Source: Synergistaceae bacterium | GTDB lineage: Bacteria > Synergistota > Synergistia > Synergistales > Aminobacteriaceae | DNA: 64,000 nucleotides | Direction of reading: 5' to 3' | NCBI GenBank assembly: GCA_018436785.1 | Contig: JAHDKR010000048.1 | Coordinates: forward strand, 62,001 to 126,000 | Shown here: positions 51,539-58,767 of the stretch, piece by piece | How the letters are laid out: every line of letters starts with the position of its first letter | Position numbering within the stretch: position 1 is the first letter of the stretch | Program-made: the position numbers and the translations under genes | Notes under the pieces: generated by a model | Databases searched by the model: none | What the model was told of the DNA's origin: nothing | Seen by the model: the letters and a program-made list of their open reading frames with translations, nothing else

Positions 51539-53113
51539 TTACTCCTTCACGAGGAGCACTTTCTCACCCCTTGAATGACGGATGATCATCCAGCAGATGG
51601 TGAACGCCATCAGCATCATCAGGAAGAGGATCGGGAATCCCGCCGCAGTGGAAATCTGTTTGGTCGCGTCGATGCCGCTGATCTCGCCGCCGCCGCTGCC
51701 GCTGATCAGGTTGATGATCGCCACGGAGGACATCACCGCTCCCCAGAAGATCTTGAGGGTCGCGGGGGGTTCCTTTCCCTCCTGGTGGGCGGCCGTCGTG
51801 GAGAGGCTTGCTACCGTCGAGGTCATGGAGTCGGCCATGGTGACGATCGAGATGAAGACCGTGCCGACGAAGACCCAGCTCAGTATATTGGCGAGCGGAT
51901 AGTGTTTTAAAAATTCGAAGACCGATTTCTCGAGCATCAGCTTGCCGCCTTCGTGTATGGCCGCCCACAGTCCCTGTCCCGTCAGCTCAAGGTGAATCGC
52001 CGCGCCTCCGAAAACGGAGAACCACAGCAGGCCGAAGATTGCGGGAACCATAAGGTTCATCAGCAAGAACTGCCGGATGGTGCGGCCTTTAGCGAGCCGT
52101 GCGAGGAACATACCAATGAGCGGCGCGTAGGCGAGCCAGATGGCCCAGTAGTAGATCGGCCACCATCGGGGCCAGGCGGAACCGTCGACTGCGCTCAGGT
52201 AGTGGGTCCGGATGAAGAATTCGTTGATGAAATGGCCTGTGGCCTGCGTGCCGAGTGAAAGGATGAAGCGCGTCGGCCCGAAGACGAAGACGAAGATCAT
52301 CAGGGCAAGGAATATCTTTGCGTTCTTGTCGGAGAGCCAGCGGATTCCGCGGTTCAATCCGGTATAACTGGAGATGACGTAGACTGCAGCCATAGCTGAA
52401 ACGACCGCGATCCACATCGTCTTGTCGGCGGTGAGTCCTGTAAGTATCTGGATGCCGCTGCTGATCTGCATCGTACCCACTCCGAGGACCGCCGCTACAC
52501 CGCCCGCAATGCCGAGCAGGCAGATGCCGTCGACAACTGCTCCTGTAAAACCGTTGATGCTTTTGCCCGCGATCGGATAGAGGGTGGAGCTGACCTTGTA
52601 CGGAAGGTCCATGTTGTAGGCGGCGTATGCGATACCAAGACCGCAGATGCCGTACATAGCGTAGGGGATGAAGGTCCAGTGAATGTAGGTTGTGACCATC
52701 GAGAACATCGCGGCCTGCTCGGTCTTCGGTGTGATGCCGAGAACTTCGAAGACGCCGGAATCCATAAGATGGTAGAGCGGTTCGGCTATCCCCCAGAAGA
52801 CGATACCGGTCGCGATTCCGGCGCAGAGAGAGATTGCGAACCAGTTCCACGTGGACAGCTCCGGTTTCGCGTCCTTTCCGCCGAAGCGTATGTCGCCGTA
52901 CTTCGAGAAGCAGAAGAAGAGGCAGATGAAGAGGAAGATGTTGCCCGAAAGCTGAAAGAGCCATCCGAAGTTGAGGAAGGCGAACTCCACAATGGCGTTG
53001 AGCGCGTCGTAAAATAGCTTGGGGGCGACGAGTCCGACGATGATGATGCCGAGAAAGGTAAGGGAGATGGGGATGAATATCCCTTTGCGAATCTGAACGT
53101 CGTTCGTGTTCAT
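51539..53113 (-). CDS. BCCT-family transporter (betaine/choline/carnitine type)
   Basis: 524 residues, 12 membrane helices, behind AGGAGG. Diagnostic features: GIATGIVFWGIAEPLYH in the glycine-rich helix, and WPIYYWAIWLAYAPLIGMFLARLAKGRTIRQF, the eighth-helix signature whose tryptophans and tyrosine form the aromatic box for trimethylammonium groups in BetP and CaiT. Known substrates are glycine betaine, choline, carnitine and similar quaternary amines, driven by Na+ or H+ or by exchange. Its place as the last gene of an operon with a HAL homologue suggests it imports a histidine-derived betaine such as ergothioneine or hercynine (inference). Short termini argue against an osmosensor role. 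Confidence 0.95.
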   Translation of the reverse strand: MNTNDVQIRKGIFIPISLTFLGIIIVGLVAPKLFYDALNAIVEFAFLNFGWLFQLSGNIFLFICLFFCFSKYGDIRFGGKDAKPELSTWNWFAISLCAGIATGIVFWGIAEPLYHLMDSGVFEVLGITPKTEQAAMFSMVTTYIHWTFIPYAMYGICGLGIAYAAYNMDLPYKVSSTLYPIAGKSINGFTGAVVDGICLLGIAGGVAAVLGVGTMQISSGIQILTGLTADKTMWIAVVSAMAAVYVISSYTGLNRGIRWLSDKNAKIFLALMIFVFVFGPTRFILSLGTQATGHFINEFFIRTHYLSAVDGSAWPRWWPIYYWAIWLAYAPLIGMFLARLAKGRTIRQFLLMNLMVPAIFGLLWFSVFGGAAIHLELTGQGLWAAIHEGGKLMLEKSVFEFLKHYPLANILSWVFVGTVFISIVTMADSMTSTVASLSTTAAHQEGKEPPATLKIFWGAVMSSVAIINLISGSGGGEISGIDATKQISTAAGFPILFLMMLMAFTICWMIIRHSRGEKVLLVKE

Positions 53114-53168
53114 GATGTGCGAATACCTCCTGATTTTATGAGTGTGTGTTCGCTGCGGGGTGTTTCGG

Positions 53169-54698
53169 CTACGCGCGGGCGGAGGCGGAAAGAGCCGTCC
53201 GGAGCATCCCCCCTTCGTTCACGACGCCGTATGCCTTCCCGATATCCGTCGAGAGCGTACGGTCTCTGTCAAGCCACGGTATTGCCTTCCGGAACTCCTC
53301 GTATGCGGCGGCCGTTCCTTTTCCCAGCGGAAGACCCGGGGCGGCATGTTTTCGGAGCGAGACCGCCTGCGCGGCGTGCATCATCTCCATGCCCAGGATG
53401 TACTTCAGGTTGTCCGCGATCGTGCGCACCCTCTGTGCGATATGGGGCAAGTTGTTCGCATGATCCTCGATGTCTCCTGCGAGGGACAGGTAGTCCACTG
53501 TGGAGGGGTTGGAGAGATGGCGTATCTCGGTGTCCAGAAGGGAGAACGTCTTCTGGATCGTTCCGAAGGCGTGCACCTTCCCTTCCGCGGGCGTCAGAAA
53601 GCGCGTCAGTCCGGTGAACGCCGGGTTGCCGAGCTTGATCATTCTGTAGCAGGACATCCGGGAAACGTGGCTCAGCACGACGGAAAGCATTTCAAATCCG
53701 GCGGCCAGGGTGGTCGTCTCGAAGTTCGAGCACGAGACGATGCGCCGCTCGTCCAGCAGAAGGCAGGGGTTGTCGTCGGAGCAGTTCATCTGGACGAGGC
53801 TCTTCTCGACGACATACTCCAGCGCATCGCGGAGCGAACCGTGGACATAGGCTCCTCCGCGGAAGCAGAGCGGGTCCTGTACGGGTTTTTCCGGATCGGG
53901 AGAGAAGATGAAGCTCCCTTCCAGAAACCGGTTGACGAGCGCGGCGCTCTTCGCTTGCCCTTGAAGGCGGCGCGCTTCGTGAACCTTCTGTTCGAGCGGG
54001 GAGGTGTTCCCGTTCAGCCCTTCGAGAGAGACCGCGTAGATCAAGTCGGCCTGGTCGACGAGATCAAGCAGATCGCAGAGGACCATCGCACCCTGCGCCA
54101 TGCCGAAAGCGCTTGAATTGACGATCGCAAGCGCGTCCTTCGGGCCGAGTTCAACCGGTTGCAGCCCCGTTTCAAAGTGGGCGCGGGCCGAGGTCATTCT
54201 CGTTCCGTCGTAGTCCGCGTCGCCTTCGCCGATCATCGCGAGTCCGATGTGCGAGAGGACGGCGATGTCGGACTCTCCGACGGAACCGCGTTCGGGTACT
54301 ACCGGGGTAATGCCGAGGTTTAAGAACTCCGCGTACCGCCGCGCTATTGCGGGCTGTATGCCCGTGTTGCCGCGAAGGAGGCAGTTCAGGCGGATTGCCA
54401 TCGCTGCCCGAACCTCCTCGCGCGAAGCCTCGGGAGCGACGCCGAGGGAGTGCGAGTGGATGACGTTTTCGTTGTATTCCTTAAAGAAGTCCGCCGCGAT
54501 ATGTTTATCCTTGTTCCACCCCACGCCGGTATTGAATCCGTACACCGGTACGTTGCTCTCGACGAGGTCGAAAACAAGCTTTCGGGACTCCTCCAGGCGA
54601 CGCGCGGCGTCGGGGTGAATCTCCACGGGCTCGTTCATTCTGGCGATTGCGTGCAGCTGATCCAACGTGAGGGTGTTTCCGGTCAGTACGATGCTCAA
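53169..54698 (-). CDS. Histidine-ammonia-lyase homologue without MIO triad, probable ergothionase
   Basis: 509 residues from TTG 54698, with GGAGG at 8 nt. The whole fold of the HAL family is present: Y53 in YGFNTGVG, H83 in HSHSLG, KDALAIVNSSAF, VQDPLCFRGGAYVHG, NCSDDNPC, and the Glu of GDIEDHANNL. But the MIO-forming Ala142-Ser143-Gly144 is missing: GSVGASGDLAPL has become GSVGESDIAVL, with Glu-Ser-Asp and one residue less. The Tyr280 position is also Leu. HAL homologues without MIO that eliminate trimethylamine from ergothioneine are known as ergothionases (Treponema denticola). The BCCT gene follows in the same operon. Histidine deamination is unlikely by the usual mechanism. Confidence 0.85.
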   Translation of the reverse strand: MSIVLTGNTLTLDQLHAIARMNEPVEIHPDAARRLEESRKLVFDLVESNVPVYGFNTGVGWNKDKHIAADFFKEYNENVIHSHSLGVAPEASREEVRAAMAIRLNCLLRGNTGIQPAIARRYAEFLNLGITPVVPERGSVGESDIAVLSHIGLAMIGEGDADYDGTRMTSARAHFETGLQPVELGPKDALAIVNSSAFGMAQGAMVLCDLLDLVDQADLIYAVSLEGLNGNTSPLEQKVHEARRLQGQAKSAALVNRFLEGSFIFSPDPEKPVQDPLCFRGGAYVHGSLRDALEYVVEKSLVQMNCSDDNPCLLLDERRIVSCSNFETTTLAAGFEMLSVVLSHVSRMSCYRMIKLGNPAFTGLTRFLTPAEGKVHAFGTIQKTFSLLDTEIRHLSNPSTVDYLSLAGDIEDHANNLPHIAQRVRTIADNLKYILGMEMMHAAQAVSLRKHAAPGLPLGKGTAAAYEEFRKAIPWLDRDRTLSTDIGKAYGVVNEGGMLRTALSASARA

Positions 54699-54756
54699 AT
54701 GTCATTCCTCCATCCTGTCCAGGTTCGCTCCGCTGAGCTTTTTTCTCGCCGCGGTC

Positions 54757-57018
54757 TTATCGTGCATTCGTTTCCCGCCGTGCCGACAGAGCGGCCAGAA
54801 TACGTTCCGGCGTGAACGGCAGCTCCGTCATCATCGTCCCGAGCGATGCGTTGACGGCGTTTGCGATGGCCGGGGCTACCGGCACCGTGCAAATCTCGCC
54901 GATGCTCTTCCCTCCGAACGGGCCTCCCGGTTCGCCCTCTTCGACAAGCAACACGCCGACTTTCGGCATCGAAGGGGCGTTGATCATAGTGTAGCGGCTC
55001 AGCGACGCGCTCTTCGGCCTTCCTTTCGAGTCGTACACCAGCTCCTCTGAGAGCGCCATGCCGACGCCCATCTGGACGCCGCCGTAGATCTGCCCCCGCA
55101 GCAGACGAGGGTTGATCGCCCGGCCCACGTCGTGCACCGCCAGGTAGTCCGTCACCTCGACCGTTCCGGTGAGGGTGTCCGTCAGTGTCTCGGCGAAGTG
55201 GACGCCGTAGGACGCCGGGTTCGCCTCCGGTTTGTAGTGCAAGTACTCGCCCGCTTCCTCGCGCAGCTCTTTGGCGATGCGGCAGACCATCCCGCCGTAG
55301 CTTCGGCGGCCGCCTTCCTCGCTGTCGACCACATTGCCGTTTTTCAGCGAGAGCCGGTGCGCGTCGACTGCGAGCACCCTCGCGCACTGTCCAAGAAAAC
55401 GCGACTTGAGTTTTTCCGCAAGTTCGAGCGCGCACGAACCGCAGACGTAGGTAACGCGGCTTGCCACGCAGCCGACGTCGAACGGAGTCGTCGACGTGTC
55501 GCTCTCGGAGACCTCCACGCGCTCCGGCGGAAGGTCGAGCACCTCGGCGACGATTTGCCCTATCGTTGTCAACGTGCCGTTCCCGAGCTCCTGCAGACCT
55601 GCGTTCACCAGAACCGTCCCGTCCTCGCAGAAGCGCATCGCCATCGACATGAAGTCGGGATACGGCGAGCCGAAGTAGCCGTTGCCGTGCGTGCAGCACG
55701 CGAGCCCGACGCCGCGCCGGAAGCGCCCCGTGCCGGACGGAATCACGCGCCGCTCATTCCACCTGAAAACCTCCATCCCGCGGACGAGGCAGTCGCGGAT
55801 GCGCGCATTTCCGAGAGCGGGCCCGCCCGCCGGATCCGTGTCCCACGGATGGACAAGGTTTTTCAGCCTGAATTCTGCCGGGTCCAACAAGAGCTTCCGT
55901 GCGAGCAGGTCCATCGCAATCTCCGTGATCGCGTGAATCTGCGGGGAACCGTACCCTCGGCATGCGCCCGCAGGGGTGGTGTTCGTGAAAACAGTGCGTC
56001 CCCGGAACGACTGGGACGGAATACGGTAGAGCCGGGAGGTCTTCTTCCCCATCGCCATCATTACCCGCTGCGTCCCCGTGGCATAGGCGCCAGCGTCCAC
56101 GATCACGTCCATCTCACGCCGGAGAAGGTTCCCTTCTCTGTCCGCGGCGATGAGAATCCGTCCGACGGAGGCAGCCCTGGTCCTCGTCGCGAGGATGGTC
56201 TGCGTACGGTCGAGAGCAAGCCGAACGGGGAGTCCCGTCTTCAGCGCCATCAGAGCGCAGTGCGGTTCTATGCCGACTTCCTGCTTGCCGCCGAATGCTC
56301 CGCCGACCGGAGTCTTCACCACGCGAACTTTATTGAACGGGATGCCGAAAAGATCGGCGAGCACGTAGCGGACGGTGAACGCCATCTGGCACGGGGTTTC
56401 AACAAGGAGGACGCCGCCGTACTCCATCCGTGCCTCGCAGATGTGGTTTTCCATCGCGCCGTGGTGTATTTTTTGCGTCCGGACGACGCTTTCGAGAATG
56501 ATCGCATCCCCGGGAAGACTCTCCTCGCCGTAGGCGATTTTGCCTTCGACCACCTGGGGCATTCCCTCCCGAAACGAGGGCGTCTGCGGGAGCGCGGCCT
56601 GCTCCATATCGAGCAGAGGCGCCTCCTCTTCAAAACCGATCTTGACGGCGGCGGCCGCTGCGCGGGCGGTTTCCTCGTCCTTGGCGAGCACCGCGCCGAG
56701 AATGTCGCCGACGAAGAGCGGTTTGTCCGTAAAGACGGGGTGATCCTGCAAATCGGTCTGGTCGGGGAGAAAGAGCGCGCTGTTGAAGCGCTTTCCCGGA
56801 TCGTCCTTCGGGGAGAAAACGCGCAGAACGCCCGGCATCCGCTCCGCTTCCGAAGCGTCGAAGGAGACGACGCGCCCCCTCGCGATCGGACTGAGAATCA
56901 GGCGTGCGTGCGCCGCTCCTCCCTGCATACGGTCGCCCATGTACTTTATCCGCCCCGAGGCCTTTTCGACGATGTCGTTCCTTTGGACGTCGCGTCCGAC
57001 GTACTTCAACTCAGCCAC
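54757..57018 (-). CDS. Xanthine-dehydrogenase-family molybdopterin subunit
   Basis: 753 residues from GTG 57018, with AAAGGAGG upstream and an 8-bp overlap with the FAD gene. The same frame is open 192 codons further, inside the FAD gene, and that extension is rejected. Motifs: GGAFGGKQEVGIEPH (molybdopterin-binding glycine loop), ACRGYGSPQ (second cofactor loop), LQELGNGTLTTIGQIVAEVL, and the C-terminal GGKSIGEICTVP with the catalytic Glu that deprotonates the Mo-OH ligand. Large subunit of a three-subunit molybdenum hydroxylase that inserts a water-derived oxygen in a C-H bond, often of an N-heterocycle. The substrate is unknown. Upstream of the HAL homologue in the same operon. Confidence 0.93.
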   Translation of the reverse strand: MAELKYVGRDVQRNDIVEKASGRIKYMGDRMQGGAAHARLILSPIARGRVVSFDASEAERMPGVLRVFSPKDDPGKRFNSALFLPDQTDLQDHPVFTDKPLFVGDILGAVLAKDEETARAAAAAVKIGFEEEAPLLDMEQAALPQTPSFREGMPQVVEGKIAYGEESLPGDAIILESVVRTQKIHHGAMENHICEARMEYGGVLLVETPCQMAFTVRYVLADLFGIPFNKVRVVKTPVGGAFGGKQEVGIEPHCALMALKTGLPVRLALDRTQTILATRTRAASVGRILIAADREGNLLRREMDVIVDAGAYATGTQRVMMAMGKKTSRLYRIPSQSFRGRTVFTNTTPAGACRGYGSPQIHAITEIAMDLLARKLLLDPAEFRLKNLVHPWDTDPAGGPALGNARIRDCLVRGMEVFRWNERRVIPSGTGRFRRGVGLACCTHGNGYFGSPYPDFMSMAMRFCEDGTVLVNAGLQELGNGTLTTIGQIVAEVLDLPPERVEVSESDTSTTPFDVGCVASRVTYVCGSCALELAEKLKSRFLGQCARVLAVDAHRLSLKNGNVVDSEEGGRRSYGGMVCRIAKELREEAGEYLHYKPEANPASYGVHFAETLTDTLTGTVEVTDYLAVHDVGRAINPRLLRGQIYGGVQMGVGMALSEELVYDSKGRPKSASLSRYTMINAPSMPKVGVLLVEEGEPGGPFGGKSIGEICTVPVAPAIANAVNASLGTMMTELPFTPERILAALSARRETNAR

Positions 57019-57868
57019 GGGAGATCGCCTCCTTTGCCGCCGTCCACAGGTCGTCTCCCAGTCCGCGTACGGCAAGGCGTTTGAACGGGAGAGACGCTCT
57101 CCCCGGAATTGCGCGTTCGACCGCGCCCGAGAGCGCGTCGAGGAACGCGGTATGGTTCGCTTCGGTCCAGTCGCGCCGGTCAAGAACTGCTTCCGCCGCT
57201 TCCATGCGGATCGGGGAAGTTCCCAGCGATCCTGCGAAAAGCCGCACATGCCCCGGCTCGAAGGAGAGCGCGAGGGCAAGGCTGAGTTTCGAGATAGCGA
57301 CGGCCTTCCGGCTGCCGGTCTTGACGAAGAAGGAGAGTAAGTTCTCCCGAAGCGGAAGAAGGACGGCGCGGATATACTGGTCCGCATGGAGCGAGTCCTT
57401 CCCGGGGGCCGACGCGACCTGCGCGGGAGAAAGCGTACTCTGCGCTCCCTCCGCGTTCTCGATGAGCAGCGACGCTTCGAGCGCGCAGAGCGGCGGCAGG
57501 CTGTCGGCTGCAGGGGATGCATTTGCGAGGTTGCCGCCGATCGTTCCGAGGTTGCGAATCTGCGGCGAACCGACGAGCGAGGCCGCCCGTGCAAGAGCGG
57601 AGAAGCGCTCCTGAACGAGGGGGTGTCCTTCGATTTGCGAGAAGGTGGCGCATGCCCCTATTTCCATGTGATCCCGGTGTATTTCGATATTCTTCAACTC
57701 CTTGACGCCCGACAGGTCGATCAGGTCGGGAGAGAGGTCCGGCGAAGCGCGGAGATGGACTAGTAAATCCGTGCCGCCCGCGAGCAGAGAACATTTTCGC
57801 GGGACTGCAACCGCTGAACGCAGCACATCCCGGAGTTCGCTCACATTCGAGGGGGTGTCAACTCTCAT
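57011..57868 (-). CDS. Molybdenum hydroxylase FAD-binding subunit
   Basis: 285 residues. CoxM/XdhB pattern: LLAGGTDLLVHLR (FAD pyrophosphate loop), LKNIEIHRDHMEIGACATFSQIE, and RNLGTIGGNLANASPAADSLPPL (second FAD loop), with the C-terminal CO-dehydrogenase flavoprotein domain. Carries electrons from the iron-sulfur subunit to NAD+ or another acceptor. It overlaps the iron-sulfur gene by 11 bp and the molybdopterin gene by 8 bp, which indicates translational coupling. Confidence 0.95.
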   Translation of the reverse strand: MRVDTPSNVSELRDVLRSAVAVPRKCSLLAGGTDLLVHLRASPDLSPDLIDLSGVKELKNIEIHRDHMEIGACATFSQIEGHPLVQERFSALARAASLVGSPQIRNLGTIGGNLANASPAADSLPPLCALEASLLIENAEGAQSTLSPAQVASAPGKDSLHADQYIRAVLLPLRENLLSFFVKTGSRKAVAISKLSLALALSFEPGHVRLFAGSLGTSPIRMEAAEAVLDRRDWTEANHTAFLDALSGAVERAIPGRASLPFKRLAVRGLGDDLWTAAKEAISRG

Positions 57869-58331
57869 GCGTCCTCATCCTCCTTGCCGCGTCCTCGATG
57901 GCGTCGATAATCGGAAGATAGCCGGTGCAGCGGCAGAGATTCCCCTCGATGCCGCGCTGAATCTCTTCGCGCGTGGGGGAGGGGGTGTGCTTCAGCAGCG
58001 CGTACGCGGACATGATCATCCCGGGTGTGCAGAAACCGCACTGGATCGCGTCGTGGTCGACGAACGCCTGCTGAATAGGGTGAAGCGCTTCGTCGGAGGA
58101 GAGCCCTTCTATTGTCACGACGGATCTCCCTCTCGCCTGCACCGCGAGCACAGTGCAGGAGGTCACCGCCTTGCCGTCGAGCAGCACGGTGCACGCGCCG
58201 CACTCCCCCTCGGAGCACCCCTCTTTGACGCTGGTGAGTCCGAGGACGTTCCGCAGCATATCCAGAAGGCGCATCGACGGGGTTATCTCGACCGAGCGCA
58301 ACGTTCCGTTGACTGTCAGTTCTATGATCAC
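57858..58331 (-). CDS. Molybdenum hydroxylase [2Fe-2S] subunit
   Basis: 157 residues from GTG 58331, with GGAGG at 7 nt. The N-terminal plant-type ferredoxin cluster is bound by C39, C44, C47 and C59 (CSEGECGAC pattern), the C-terminal helical [2Fe-2S] domain by C98, C101, C133 and C135 (CGFCTPG and CRCTGY). First gene of the five-gene operon (iron-sulfur, FAD, molybdopterin, HAL homologue, BCCT). Promoter region with three phased TTGAC repeats at 58421-58460. Confidence 0.96.
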   Translation of the reverse strand: MIIELTVNGTLRSVEITPSMRLLDMLRNVLGLTSVKEGCSEGECGACTVLLDGKAVTSCTVLAVQARGRSVVTIEGLSSDEALHPIQQAFVDHDAIQCGFCTPGMIMSAYALLKHTPSPTREEIQRGIEGNLCRCTGYLPIIDAIEDAARRMRTHES

Positions 58332-58420
58332 TACAATTCCTCCCGGCGATAATTCTGTTCTCGTGCGTTCTCATTTTCCCCTTTTGGTACATTCTTCGGA
58401 GGATGATGCCGGCGAAATTC

Positions 58421-58460
58421 TATCTATTACCCTGTCAAAAACTCGTCAAGAAAACGTCAA
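58421..58460 (-). promoter_or_regulatory. Promoter region with three phased TTGAC direct repeats
   Basis: Minus strand: TTGACG (58460-58455), TTGACG (58449-58444) and TTGACA (58438-58433) repeat every 11 bp, about one helical turn. The middle one is 17 bp from TAGATA (58426-58421) and may be the -35. The repeats could be an activator or repressor array. The site is 90-130 bp before the iron-sulfur subunit gene. Confidence 0.6.
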
Positions 58461-58691
58461 AAGAGCACACGATCTTCAGTGCCGGGGGAAAGCATCGGGG
58501 CAAAAGCCAATCATGCCGAAAGAAGAGAATGCAGCGGAGTATTTGAGCTGCTCACTTTTTCTCTGTGGATTCACGGGTATTTTTCGCCGGAGGATGTGTT
58601 ATTACTCTCGCTTTTTGTCCAGATGACTTGAGGAAATGAATGACACCGAGGGCGGTTCTTATGGAGCAGCTACTTCGTTACTGAGCGGAGG

Positions 58692-58754
58692 GCGGACTTG
58701 CAGCGTCGGGGGGAAGTCGTCCGGCGACACTCTCCCCCGCGCTGTGAGGTCCGC
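58692..58754. other. 63-nt nested hairpin downstream of the LysM/M23 gene
   Basis: Four nested helices: GCGGAC/GTCCGC (58692-58697 with 58749-58754), CAGCG/CGCTG (58701-58705 with 58740-58744), GGGGG/CCCCC (58708-58712 with 58734-58738) and GTCG/CGAC (58716-58719 with 58725-58728). No T-run follows on either strand, so it is not a plain terminator. It lies in the 436-bp gap between the iron-sulfur gene and the M23 gene, which holds no convincing ORF. Confidence 0.6.
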
Positions 58755-58767
58755 GTCTGAAAAACGG

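Noticed and set aside
53169-54698. Plain annotation as histidine ammonia-lyase (hutH)
   Set aside because: The Ala-Ser-Gly triad is replaced by Glu-Ser-Asp, so the MIO cofactor cannot form.
54757-57018. The molybdopterin subunit as the thiohydantoin desulfurase of the ergothioneine pathway
   Set aside because: The known desulfurization step is described as a distinct new enzyme type. No sequence feature here supports equating the two.
55132-57084. 650-codon plus-strand ORF
   Set aside because: Antisense to the molybdopterin subunit, arising from GC-rich codon bias. It is Arg/His-rich and resembles nothing.
57019-57594. 192-codon N-terminal extension of the molybdopterin subunit
   Set aside because: It overlaps the FAD subunit in another frame and is Arg/Ser-rich nonsense. 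GTG 57018 has a strong ribosome site.
58692-58754. tRNA or selenocysteine tRNA
   Set aside because: No seven-pair acceptor stem, no TTCRA loop and no anticodon arm can be fitted.
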